A stretch of DNA of 64,000 nucleotides from positions 1,756,001 to 1,820,000 of the forward strand of contig NC_092603.1 in assembly GCF_047663525.1 (NCBI RefSeq). The letters are read 5' to 3'. The notes below the pieces were generated by a model. The model was given only the letters and a program-made list of their open reading frames with translations, ran no database searches and was not told the origin of the DNA. Positions within the stretch are counted from its first letter, which is position 1. The number at the start of each line of letters is the position of its first letter. Made by a program: the position numbers and the translations under genes. This document shows, piece after piece, positions 10,680-21,900 of this stretch. This DNA comes from Anas platyrhynchos (taxonomy: Eukaryota > Chordata > Aves > Anseriformes > Anatidae).

Positions 10680-11360
10680 TCCCAGTGGATCCCAGTTGCT
10701 CCCAGTTGGCCCCAGTATGATCCCCACTATGCCCCCACTATGCCCCAGTAAGGTCCCAAATGCTCCCAGTTGGCCCCAAAATGGTCCCAGTTGGCACCAA
10801 TTACCCTCCCAGTTGACCCCAGCGTCACATCAGGTGGCACCCTTTTTGATCCCAGTAGGACACAGTGTGGTCCCAGGCGGCCCAAGCTGGCTCCAGTGTG
10901 ATCCCGGTATATCCCAGATGCCCCCACCAACGATCCACCTGCCTGCAAAATGGTTCCAGGTGGCCTCAGCATGGTCCCAAACGCTCCCAGATGGCCCCCC
11001 AATATGGTCCCAGTTGCTCCCAGCTGTCCCCAGCACGTCCTAGTGGTTCCCCATTGTTCACACTGTGGTCCCAGTTGCTCCCTATTCACCCCACAGTGCT
11101 CTCAGTTGCCTCCAGTAGGTCCCAGTTGCTCCCAACTTGCCCCACCATGGTCCCAGCTACCCACAATATGGACCCAGATATGCCCAGCTTGACCCCAGCA
11201 TGGTCCCAGTTGCTCCAACTTCACTCCCAGTCAATCCCAGATGACTTAACTGTCATCCCAGTTGACCCCAGCGTGATCTCAGTTACCCTCAGCGTGGTCT
11301 AAGAAGTTCCCAGTTGCTCCCAGTGTGATTCTAGCCCACCCCAGCATGGTCCAGTTGCCC
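10680..11360. repeat. CCCAGTTG-type minisatellite, left flank of the butyrophilin block
   Basis: Degenerate tandem units of roughly 20-35 bases built on CCCAGTTGCTCCCAGTTG, CCCCAGCATGGTCCCAG and relatives. No gene is seen. The same family in the same orientation reappears at 37430-38245 on the far side of the butyrophilin block. Confidence 0.75.
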
Positions 11361-11364
11361 CTTT

Positions 11365-11705
11365 GTGGTATTTAAATGCAAAATATGGTGGGTGAACAAT
11401 CGGCATACGTGTCAGGCTCAAAGGATTAGAGTAAATGAAGTCACATTAGGCTTGCATCCAGTCACTAGTGGGGATCTCCAGGGCTCCGTTTTAGGGCCAG
11501 TTCTCTCGTCCCGCTCTGCTCGGCCTGCTGCGGCCTTGCCTAGAGCACTACGTGCAGCTGTGGGCACCGCAGCAGACGAAGGGTGTGAAACTGTGCGAGA
11601 GCCTCCAAGGGAGGGCTACGAGGACGGCAAAGGCTCTGCAGGGCAAGGCGTGTGAGGAGCGGCTGAAAGCGCTTGGCTTGTTGAGCCCAGAGCAGAGGAG
11701 ATGCA
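11365..11705 (+). mobile_element. CR1 LINE fragment (ORF2 part)
   Basis: Decayed translation contains the reverse-transcriptase signature SGDLQGSVLGPVLSS and, further on, text like KACEERLKALGLLSPEQRR, which match CR1 ORF2 segments that are normally some distance apart, so the copy is internally deleted. It marks the left edge of the butyrophilin block. Confidence 0.7.
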
Positions 11706-11809
11706 CCAAGGAGATGGCCTGCTGCAAGACGCCTTCCCAGGCAGCAAAGCCTCAGAACAGAAAGCACCCAGGAAATGTCACTGCCAGACTCCATCTTCCT
11801 GTACAAAAC

Positions 11810-11815
11810 TTTATT
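11810..11815 (-). terminator. Butyrophilin-like 1 poly(A) signal
   Basis: AATAAA on the minus strand, about 410 bases after the stop codon of copy 1; conserved in all four copies. Confidence 0.75.
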
Positions 11816-12228
11816 TGACACAGTCCTGCTGCTGCTGCATCTTGCATAGATATGCTCCAGAGGAGGGAACAAAGAGCCCCCACAGGCTGCTCATGCTCAG
11901 CACCAGGCACAGAGCAAAGATCAACCCCAAACTAGGAGGCAGAGGTGGCCTGCAATGGCCAGCAGCACACGGTGACCACATCCCTTGCCCTGGGGTCTGC
12001 AAGCAGAGGGGAGAGGAGCATGGAGAGCTGCTGCAGCCCCTGTGCTGCCCGCTGGGGCTCAGAGGCAGGGTGAGACCCGTGCGTGCCAGCAGGGCTTGTG
12101 CCCCAGCACAGGAGCCACATGCAGGGCAGAGCCCAGGGGCTGCAAGGGGCCTGGCCCCTGCTTGCAGCATCCCAGCCCTCCTCCAGCAGCAGGGAGGAAC
12201 ACAGGGCAGCCCCTGGCCCCAATGCCCC

Positions 12229-15200
12229 TCATTCCTGTGATGCTCCTGCAGCATCAAGGAGAGGTGATGCAGGAGTGTCTGGAGAAGGGCAGGAGCCCCC
12301 CAGGGCTGGGGACAGTGTCTGGGGGGTGCTGTCCCTGAGGCACAGCTTAGTTCCTTGAGTCCACAACAGGAACCAGGGGCGGATGCTTTCCCCATTGAAG
12401 AAGGCTGCTGTGAAAGTGAAGATCTTGACCCCATTGTCAGCGTTGATAAAAGACACCTGCCCCTGGGTACAGTTCAGACAGACCCAAATCCTTGTGGGAA
12501 CATGGGACAGGGACAAGGGAGTGGGAGGAGATGTGAGACATGTGAGGTGCCCCTCATAGTATTGCACAGCCCAGATCCCTTCTTCAGGGATTATTTTATA
12601 CCACCCCTTCCTCTTCACAGATGCCCTGGCCACCCCTACAGCCCACCGTGCACTCTTTCCTGCCTTTTCCTTGACTTCTACCTCCACCTCCCAGAAGTGC
12701 GTCCCGTCTTTGAACTCCTCAAGGCTCAGCACACAGCACCAAGAGTCAAATCTCTCTGGTGTGTCAGGCACCTGCTGCCATTCACTTTCCCATCTCACAC
12801 TGCTGTTGTTCTGAGACACAACAAGGTGGGGATGAGCTGTGTCCGGATCCAGGGTCACCTTCACTGCAGGGACAGAAGGAGCCAGGCCATCAGGCGCAGA
12901 GCTCAGCCCTGGGCAGGCTTTCCCCAGCTCGGGGCCAGGAGCTGCCCCACGGGGCAAGAGATGGGGCACCTCTTGGCTCCTGAACATGCCCCAGCAAGGG
13001 CAGGAGAAGCACCTCAGAGGGCAACCCAGTGCACACCTACCTCGATTTTGAGGCAGCAGACACCTTCTCCATGCTGGAAGGAGAGGGGAGAGCTGGTCAC
13101 AGCCCATTGCTGGTGCCCAGTGGGTGTGGGCAGGGTGAGGGGCCAGCCCTGGGCTGCTCTGTCCCAGCTGCCCACCCTCCCCTGCACATCGCCTTGGTGT
13201 TGCCCTTGGGCCTGAGCACCGGGAGACTTACCCAGCTCTGCAGCTTGTTTCTCTACAAATTAAAGAGAAAAGGAAAATATGAGTATAAGGCACAGTTTAT
13301 GATTCCATACCTCTCACTATGATGCTTTTTTTTTTTTTTTTCTGTTTGGAGAGTGAGACTCACCCAGCTCTGCAGCTTGTTTGCCTAAAAAGGAAATAGA
13401 AAAGCAATGCATTGATGAGAGGAGTCAGTTTCTCAACGACTGCTACAAACCAAAGACTCCGAATTCCTTCAGCACACAAGCCCCCAGAGCACACCCAGAC
13501 CAGGCCCTCCCGCAGGGACACCACTTCCCCAGGGGCTGGGGGCAGGGACTGCAAGGACTCACCCAGCTCTCGGCTCTGTGCCGCTAAAAAGCAAAGGCGG
13601 AGGAACAGGTGGTGAGCAGAGCAGCTTGGTTGCTGGGTGGGAACATGTGCAGGGGGGGTGCGCCTTGCCACCAGCCCCACGCTGCAGCCATGCTCCCTGG
13701 CCTCCCAGCCAAGGCCCCTTGCTCCAGACCCAGGGGGGTCCCTGCAGAACACCTCCCCCCGCTCCATCCCTGCGCTGCCAGCTTACCTTGCTTTCGAAAG
13801 AGATAAACACCGAGGCCAATGGACACAGCCGATAGCACGAGGACCAGAGCCAGAGCCACCATCCAGGGCTGGGCGTTGTGGAAGAAGGGAGCTGAGAAAA
13901 GGCACCAGGAAAAGGGTTACATTTCCATGCCCGCAGGTGGAAGAGCAAGACCCAGACTTCTCCTGGGTCAGGACAAGTGCAGGGGCCAGGAACACCTCAC
14001 CCTGGCTGTGCCATTTGTACCTGAGATGTGCAGGGAAAATTTCCACTCCTGCTGGAGGCGGCTGTTCCTGACCACGCAGGACAAGGGCCCCTCCACGCTC
14101 CCGGTCACGATGACGGCGCCTTCGATTTCAAAGAGCCCCTCCTGGTCCTGGGAATGTGTCTGGGAGACCGAGGGCAGGTGCTGCCCATGAGCATCCCTCC
14201 ACAGCAGCTGCGGCAGCGGGTACCAGCCGGCCGATCCACACAGCACCCGGACGCCTCCGGCCTCGTAGCCCCCCAGGGAGAGGTGGGGGTCAGCGCCTGT
14301 AGCTGGGGGAAGATCTCATGTCTGGTGCTTGACTTGGGGAGGGATTCAGTTCCAAGGCTAAACCCCATCTGTCCCCATGCCAGACACAGCCCAGCGCAGC
14401 CATGTTCCCAGGGGCTCAGGGCCTGGGCACTACATGCACTGACCCTCACCCCAGACCATCCTGGGCAATGGCAGAAACAGAGAGCAGGGCTGCACAAAGC
14501 CAGTGGCCCCAAATCACCCTGTAAACCCAGGTGCCGAGCTTCAGCACCTCCAGGCAACATCTTTGCGCCAGACACAGCAAAGCCTAGCCACGGCCGCAGA
14601 GGCTAGGGACTGGATATTCCATGCACCCACCCTCATCCAAAAGCAGCCTGACATGTGCTGGACCCAGAGAGCAGGGCTGCACAGTGACAGTGACCCCACA
14701 TCTGCTCCCATGCCAGACACAGCCCAGCCCAGCCATGTCCCCACAGGCTCAGGAGCTGGGCACTACATTCACCCACTCTTCCCCCAGACCATCCTGGGCA
14801 ACGGCAGAAACAGAGAGCAGGGCTGCACAATGCCAGTGTCCCCAAATCTCCCTGTGAACCCAGGTGCTGAGCTTCAGCACCTCCAGGCAGCGTCTCTGCA
14901 CCAAGCTGTGCTGGTTCAAGAAGCCCCAAGACTTCCTGACAACATGTCAGGTCTCCCCCAGCACAGAAAGCAAAAGTAACGCAGATGCCCGGCTGCTCAG
15001 AGGACTCTGCAGTTCTCCCTGTGTGCTGTTTGGTTCCATTGCTGACACAGCTGAAGGTGCTGCTCAGCAGCCTGTGCCCAGTGCCCTCACAATTCTATGA
15101 TTATTGTCTTCAAGGACACCAGTGAAAACTGACAAAAATATCCAGGGAGCTCTCTCCCTAGATAGTACCTCCACATCTATAGGTATGCTCCATGCTGTGA

Positions 15201-16134
15201 AACAGCTGAAACATTCAAAGGACACGTAAACTCTGCCCTGGATCCATCACCCCAACCACTAACCTGACACCTCCAGATCCACCATTGCTTCATCATAAGC
15301 ATCAGCATTTTTCACAGTGCAGAAGTACTGGCCATCATCAGAGGGTCTCAGTCCTGTGATTCGCAAGTCCAGGCTTCCAGCAGAGAGACCATCTCTGACC
15401 AACTCTGTCCTCCCGACATATGCCCCCATCTGCTCCCCGTACAGGTCCTCTCCATTGCGGTAGTGGTGCACTGTCTCAGAGATATGGTCCCGCATCCACC
15501 TGACGTCCAAGCTGCGAGCATCGCGTTGAGGGGACAAGTGGCAGGGCAGCACGACATCCTGCCCCACGGTGGCAGTGAGAGGCTGGCCTGGTCCCACCAC
15601 TCTGAGCTGGGCTGGGCAATGGAGAAGGGCACAGAGAGGAGGTAAGATATTGCCATTGTAAATTTAGGGTTAGTGAGTGACAAAGGGTGAGCTGTGTGTG
15701 AGCTGGTGCATGCTGCGTCCCCCGCAGCATGTTCCATGTTCCCCATGGGAAAACACCCGGGAAAACAGGAGAGGGAGAGGGAGGACGTGCAGGAAAATGA
15801 GGTGTGCTGAGAGTAGGAGCCCTCTCTGCAGCATTTAGGTAGGTTAAGAAGAGCCAGAAAGGTCAGGCAAGGAAGCCCCCGTATTGTGTGAAAGAACCAA
15901 GGGGAAAGTGAAACTCAGTGGGGGACAAGCTCTGGGCTCGGGTCCCCCCTTTCCCACAGCCACTCCCCTGTCCCACGGCAGCACGTCTGCAAGGCCCAGA
16001 GCGGAGAGCCCCCAGCAGCCCCTCAGGATCCTACCTGAGCCCAGCCGGAGGAGGAGCAGAGTGACGAGGGAAGTCAGGAGGTCCCTGGCATGGCCAGTGA
16101 GGCTGGGGTGGCTGCAGCCCCAGGGGAGCCCCAT
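12229..16134 (-). CDS. Butyrophilin-like protein, copy 1 (IgV-IgC-TM-heptads-B30.2)
   Basis: Nine coding exons: 16035-16134 (signal peptide, MGLPWGCSHP then LVTLLLLRLGS), 15264-15611 (IgV), 14021-14302 (IgC), 13787-13891 (TM), 21-base heptad exons 13563-13583, 13364-13384 and 13232-13252, a 33-base exon 13041-13073, and the B30.2 exon 12229-12863. All introns are phase 1; the product is 521 residues. The IgV has LPCHLSP and the closing LRPSDDGQYFC; the IgC has CGSAGWYP and LSCVV; the TM is followed by LFRKQ. B30.2 starts VKVTLDPDTAHP and contains WAVGVARASVKRKGW. Butyrophilins are type I surface regulators of T cells whose B30.2 lies in the cytosol; the ligand here is unknown. Heptads AAQSREL, GKQAAEL and EKQAAEL suggest a coiled-coil stalk as in chicken B-G proteins. 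No stop or frameshift was seen. Confidence 0.88.
15904..15915 (+). promoter_or_regulatory. ISRE-like motif in intron 1 of butyrophilin-like 1
   Basis: GAAAGTGAAACT fits the interferon-stimulated response element pattern GAAANNGAAAC. It lies between the signal-peptide exon and the IgV exon and is conserved at the same place in all four copies. Confidence 0.5.
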
Positions 16135-16639
16135 CTCAGAGATAGGTCCCCCAGGGGGCAAGCAGCCTCCCAGGGTTTCTTCTCCCAGGGAGCCCCACCA
16201 GGAGGGAAGTCCCTCACGGCTCCCAGCAGAGCTGCAGGAAGTACACGCCTCTGCCCAACTTTCTCAACTTTTGCCCATTTCCTGGCTGCAATAACCTTCC
16301 CGGGGCAGCTCTGCCCCTAGGGCAATGTCTGGGGAGCTCTGCAGGTCTGGCACCACCATCCCATTGCAGCTGGGTGCCCAGTCCAGGGTCTTCACCCATC
16401 ACGAGGGGCTTGTCCCAAGGAGGGGCCTATCCAGACCTCCAGGGAAACCCAGTGTCTGAGCTCATTCATCTCCACCCATCCAAGGAGGAATCAAACATAA
16501 GGAACGGGACAATTTGGGGAGGTATCAGTGAAGAGATGAGAAGGATCGGAGGCTGCAGGGAATGGGGCACAGCTGGTTGCTGAGCCCAGAGCTGTCACTC
16601 TTTGCCCAGGGTGCTGAAGGCAAAGTGCCAGCCCCACTC

Positions 16640-17043
16640 CTGGTTGCAGTAAAGCAGCCATGGCAGAAGGTTGGCTGCAGGGCAAGCTTCTTCTAGAGCT
16701 TAGGTAGATGAGGAAAGTTCCTGTTTGCTGGAGGCGAGGTCAGGCAGTATGGAAGGACTACAGAGGTACTGTTTGCCTTTGTAGGGAGAAAAGTCATACG
16801 GCCAAAGCTCAATTTGAGGTAAAGCTGGACAGTACTGTGCGGGGCAATAAAATGGATTATTATTTTTTTAAACTATCTTAACAGCTAAAGTAGGATGAGA
16901 CAAAACATTGGTCTGTTACTTGATGGGGATGGTCCAACAGGGTCATCGACTTCACAGAGATGTTTAATGCTTTCTTTGCCTTCAACACTGATGATGGGCT
17001 GTGGGACTCCAGTTGCCCTGAGGTCGAGGACAGTGACTTCCTA
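16640..17043 (+). mobile_element. CR1 LINE fragment upstream of butyrophilin-like 1
   Basis: Same CR1 ORF2 stretch as at 23760, 29520 and 36000 (LCREK-like text, an AT-rich TTTTTTAAACTATCTTAACA segment, then the MFNAFFAFNTDDGLWD-like part). It stops abruptly near 17040, where the DMB-linked sequence begins, so this is a breakpoint. Confidence 0.65.
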
Positions 17044-17044
17044 G

Positions 17045-17335
17045 AGCTTGCACAGAGCGTTGCATAGGGAAGTGGCATGGGGAAGTTGCGTGGAGCTTTG
17101 CATGGGAGCATTGCACAGCATTGCGTGAGGACGTTGCACAGGGCATCACATGGGGATGTTACACGTGATATCACACGGGACAATGCCTAGAGCTTGCACA
17201 GGGCGTTGCATAGGGAAGCGGCATGGGGAAGTTGCGTGGAGCTTTGCATGGGAGCATTGCACAGGAGCATTGCACGGGAACATTGCACAACATTGCGTGG
17301 GGACATTGCACAGAGCAGGAAAAAGGGGCTTACCC
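17045..17335. repeat. GTTGCATGGGGA-type minisatellite before the DMB fragment
   Basis: Imperfect units of about 12-15 bases around TTGCACAGGG, TTGCATGGGGA and GGAACATTGCAC. It includes a nearly exact internal repeat (about 17047-17110 versus 17188-17250). It occupies the place where DMB exons 1 and 2 should lie. A similar repeat is in the C4 intron at 44936-45200. Confidence 0.65.
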
Positions 17336-17366
17336 ACCACTGACCCCATCCCCATCCCTGCTCCAG

Positions 17367-18057
17367 CGCAGCCCCAAGTCCGCATCATCCCCGTGGAAAC
17401 AGGGAACGCCCGTGTGCCCGTGCGCCTCAGCTGCTACATCTGGGGCTTCTACCCCCCCGAGGTGACCGTCATCTGGCTGCACAACGGGGACATCGTGGAG
17501 CCTGATGACTACAACCCCATCTCGGCCATCCCCAACGGCGACTGGACCTACCAGACGCAGGTGTCCCTGCTGGTGGCCCCGGTGGCAGGCGACACCTACA
17601 CGTGCTCAGTGCAGCACGTCAGCCTGCAGGAGCCTCTCGTGGAGGACTGGAGTGAGTGGAGAGGTGCAGGACCGCACCCAGAGGCCGGCGGCCTTGGCTC
17701 CTTGCTGCCACTCACTTGGCCGTGTCCCCATAGGTCTCGGACTGATGCCGGAGGTGACGATACTGGTGGCGGTGTCCACCATGCTGATGGTGCTGGGACT
17801 TGGCTTCTTTCTCGCCGGTGTCTACTGCTTCAGGGCCAGGCCTCCTGCCCCGGGTGAGTTCCAGGGAGAGCTGGGGCCGTGGTTAAGGGTGATGAGGACT
17901 CTGCTCACTCCTCTTCTCCCCCCCGCAGGTTACACTCCCCTCCCTGGAGACAACTACCCCGCAGGTAACGGTGTCCCCATCCCCGTCCCCATCGGCGAGG
18001 GGCAAATCACCCCATCTCTCACCCTGTGTGTTCCCCCCTTCCCCAGGCAGCATCTGA
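17367..18057 (+). pseudogene. DMB: 5'-truncated MHC class II DM beta gene
   Basis: Four 3' exons are present and clean: 17367-17651 (membrane-proximal Ig domain), 17734-17853 (TM), 17929-17964 and 18047-18057 (tail). DM beta pairs with DM alpha and exchanges CLIP for peptide on class II molecules in lysosomes. Seen: LSCYIWGFYPPEVTVIW, the DM-type PNGDWTYQT, YTCSVQH, a TM starting near MPEVTILVAVST, and the tail YTPLPGDNYPAG, whose YTPL is the tyrosine-based lysosomal sorting signal known in DM beta. The signal-peptide and beta1 exons are absent; their place is taken by a minisatellite and a CR1 fragment. All splice sites and the reading frame are intact, so the loss may be recent, or the exons may be spliced to something else. 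It lies between two minus-strand butyrophilin genes, far from its usual class II neighbours. Confidence 0.85.
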
Positions 18058-18134
18058 GGACCCCCAGACGGACACCTCACGGCACTGGCGGCTCCCAGTT
18101 GACCACATCTCAGACCTGGTGCTGTGGTGCTGAC

Positions 18135-18140
18135 GATAAA
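18135..18140 (+). terminator. Possible DMB poly(A) signal (GATAAA variant)
   Basis: GATAAA lies 78 bases after the DMB stop; no AATAAA is near. Confidence 0.35.
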
Positions 18141-18234
18141 GATGCTCCACAAGCCCCACTGGTGTCTCTGCAGTGTTCTGGGCACGGGGCAGAGGCTCAG
18201 GCACTCCTACAGAGTCTCACCAAGAGGAGTAAGA

Positions 18235-18480
18235 GGGTGGGGGCCATGCCATGGGACCGCAAAGGGCCAAGCGTGCCCTGGGGTGCTTCAGGCAGGGCAC
18301 TGCTGGCCGGCCGAGGGAAGGGATCGTCCTGCTCTGCTCGGCCTGCTGCGGCCTCGCCTTGAGCACTGCGTGCAGCTGTGGGCACCGCAGCAGACGAAGG
18401 GCGTGAAACTGTGCGAGAGCCTCCAAGGGAGGGCTACGAGGACGGTGAAGGCTCTGCAGGGCAAGGCGTGTGAGGAGACG
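18235..18480 (+). mobile_element. CR1 LINE fragment (ORF2 3' part)
   Basis: Translation such as LLRPRLEHCVQLWAPQQ matches the CR1 ORF2 end. The copy is nearly identical to part of the fragment at 11365-11705, so copies 1 and 2 share this 3' flank. Confidence 0.7.
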
Positions 18481-18573
18481 GTCTGCTGCAAGACGCCTTC
18501 CCAGGCAGCAAAGCCTCAGGACACAAAGCACCCAAGAAATGCCACTGCCAGACTCCATCTTCCTGAGCAAAAC

Positions 18574-18579
18574 TTTATT
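18574..18579 (-). terminator. Butyrophilin-like 2 poly(A) signal
   Basis: AATAAA on the minus strand, about 410 bases after the stop of copy 2. Confidence 0.75.
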
Positions 18580-18989
18580 TGCCACAGTCCTGCTGCTGCA
18601 TCTTGCATAGATGTGCTCCAGAGGAGGGAACAAAGAGCCCCCACAGGCTGATCATGCTCAGCACCAGGCACAGAGCAAGGATCAACCCTGAACTAGGAGG
18701 CAAAGGTGGCCTGCAGTGGCCAGCAGCACACAGCGACCACATCCCTTGCCCTGGGGTCTGCAAGCAGAGGGGAGAGGAGCGTGGAGAGCTGCTGCATCCC
18801 CTGTGCTGCCCGCTGGGGCTCAGAGGCAGGGTGAGAGCCGTGGGTGCCAGCAGGGCTTGTGCCCCAGCACAGGAGCCGCGTGCAGGGCAGAGCCCAGGGG
18901 CTGCAAGGGGCCTGGCCCCTGATTGCAGCATCCCAGCCCTCCTCCAGCAGCAGGGAGGAATGCAGAGCAGTCCCTGGCCCCACTGCCCC

Positions 18990-21900
18990 TCATTCCTGTG
19001 GTGCTGCTCCTGCAGGACCAAGGAGAGGTGATGCAGGAGTGTCTGGAGAAGGGCAGGAGCCCCCCAGGGCTGGGGACAGGGTCTGGGGGGTGCTGTCCCT
19101 GAGGCATAGCTGGACGCTGCCTGGCACCAGCCAGAACCAGGGGCGGATGCTCTCCCCATTGAAGGAGGCTGCTGTGAAAGTGAAGATCTCAACCCCATTG
19201 TCACCGTTGATGAAAGACACCTGCTGCTGGGTACAGTCCAGACAGACCCAGATCCTCGTGGGGATAGGGGACAGGGACAAGGGGGTGGGAGGAGATGTGA
19301 GAGATGTGAGGTGCCCCTCATAGTATTGCACAGCCCAGATCCCTTCTTTAGGGCTCATGTCGATCCACCCTTTTCTCTTCACCGATGCCCTAGCCACCCC
19401 CACAGCCCAGCAAGAATACTCTCCCCTCTCCCCCTCCCCCTCCACCAACCAGCAGTGCCTCCCCTCTCTGAACTCTTCACGGCCCAGCAAGCAGGAGCGA
19501 TTGTCAAATCTCTCTGGTGTGTCAGGCACCTGCGGCTGTTGCTTTTCCTGTCTCACACTCTTGTTGTCCTGAGACACAACAAGGTCAGGATGAGCTGTGT
19601 CCGGATCCAGGGTCACCTTCACTGCAGGGACAGAAGGAGCCAGGCCATCAGGGGCAGAGCTCAGCCCTGGGCAGGCTTTCCCCAGCTCGGGGCCAGGAGC
19701 TTCCCCACGGGGCAGGAGATGGGGCACCTCCTGGCTCCTGAACATGCCCCAGCAAGCGCAGGAGGAGAACCTCAGAGGGCAACCCAATGCACACCTACCT
19801 GTATAGTGAGGCAGCAGAAACTTTCTCCATGCTGGAAGAAGAGGGGAGAGCTGGTCAAAGCCCACAGGTGGTGCTCATAGCTCTCACTTTGCCACTGTTT
19901 GTTTTGTTTTGTTTTGTTTTTCTGTTTGGAGAGTGAGACTTACCCAGCTCTGCAGCTTGTTCATCTACAAACAAAATAGAAAAGCAATGAATCGATGAGA
20001 GGAGTCAGTTTCTCATCAATGGCTGCTACAAATCAAAGACCCCCCAATTCCTTCATTTGGGGTGGGGGTGGGGAAGAGAAACTCACCCAGTCTTGCATCT
20101 GTTTCCTCTGGAAAAGAAAAGCATAAGGAATGCATGATCAGAGGGAAAAAACTTCTCACCCACTGTCTATGCAGAAAATTCTTTCAGGTTAGGGATGGAC
20201 CCTCACCTATCTCTGCAGCTTGTTTCACTGGAAAAGAAAAAAGAAAAAGGAAAAGTAAAAGTAAAGGAAAAGAAAAAAAGACAAAAACAATGTGTGGTCA
20301 GAGAGCAGTATGCCTGTGGGAAGACACCAAATGCCTTCTCTTTGGGGAAGGAGACTTACCCAGCTTTGCATCCTTTTTCGCTGCTATAAAAAGTAAAAGA
20401 AATGAATGGTCAGAGTGGAGAGACTTTCACGCCATTGCTGCTTCCATGGGTAGACCCCAAATTATTTTGCTCTTTTGCATGGGCACAGACCACCCTGCTC
20501 CCAGACTTGTAGTGACCAGACTAACAAAGACGGAGGCCCAGCTTTTTGCAAGACTTGTAGCAGTAAGGACAGACACTTGTGCAGCTCTCTGCACCGTGCC
20601 ACCAAAACACAAAGGGAAGTGAATGGGGACGGGTGGAGGACGTCCCTGTCCCAGAAGCGTCAGTGCAGAGCGGGGCAGCCTCACAGCTTGCTCCCCGTCC
20701 CCACCTTGATCCCTGTTCCTTTCAGCCATCCCGGCCGTGTCCCGTGCCCAGGGCAGCCCCAGCCCCAGCACTCCCCACTCCCACCCCAGGCTCCAGCTGC
20801 TCCTGCAGCACCCCCGAGCCACCAGCACACAAGCCCCCAGAGCCCACCCAGACCAGGCCCTCCCACACAGACACCACTTCCCCAGGGGCTGGGGGCAGGG
20901 ACTGCAAGGACTCTCCCAGCTCTCGGCTCTGTGCTGCTGAAAAGCAAAGGCAGAGGAACAGGTGGTGAGCAGAGCAGCTTGGTTGCTGGGTGGGAACATG
21001 TGCAGGGTGGCTGCGCCTTGCCACCAGCCCCACGCTGCAGCCATGCTCCCTGGCCTCCCAGCCAAGGCCCCTTGCCTTCTCCCTCGCCTTCGTTGCCCGA
21101 GGCAGAGGCCGAAGACAATCCTAAGGCCTTTGGCATCCCCAGGAGAACATTCCCTTCCTCCTCCTACGCACCTCCCTGGGCCAGGGCTCAGCCCCGCTCC
21201 ACACCCAGGGGGGTCCCTGCAGAACACCTCCCTCCGCTCCATCCCTGTGCTGCCAGCTTACCTTGCTTTCGAAAGAGATAAACACCGAGGCCAATGAAAA
21301 CAGCCAAAAGCACGAGGACCAGAGCCAGAGCCACCATCCAGGGCTGGGCGTTGTGGAAGAAGGGAGCTGAGAAAAGGCACCAGGAAAAGGGCTGTATTTA
21401 CATTGCCATAGGTGGAAAAGCAAGACCCAGACTTCTCCTGGGTCAGGACAAGTGCAGGGGCCAGGAACACCTCACCCTGGCTGTGCTATTTGTACCTGAG
21501 ATGTGCAGGGACAATTCCCTCTCCTGCTGGATGTGGCTGTTCCTGACCACGCAGGACAAGGGCCCCTCCACGCTCCCAGTCACGATGACGGCGCCTTCGA
21601 TTTCAAAGAGCCCCTCCTGGTCCTGGGAATGTGTCTGGGAGACCGAGGGCAGGTGCTGCCCGCGAGCATCCCTCCACAGCAGCTGCGGCAGCGGGTACCA
21701 ACCGGCCGATCCACACAGCACCCGGACGCCTCCGGCCTCGTAGCCCCCCAGGGAGAGGTGGGGGTCAGCGCCTGTGGCTGGGAGAAGATCTCGTGTCTGG
21801 GGCTTGACTTGGGGAGGGATTCAGTTCCAAGGCAAAGACCTCATCTGCTCCCATGCCAGGCACAGCCAAGGACAACCACTGCCCCAGGGGCTCTCTGACT

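Noticed and set aside
12355-13215. 286-residue open frame on + opposite the B30.2 exon, repeated in the other copies
   Set aside because: Shadow of the B30.2 coding sequence; composition and conservation fit the minus-strand gene.
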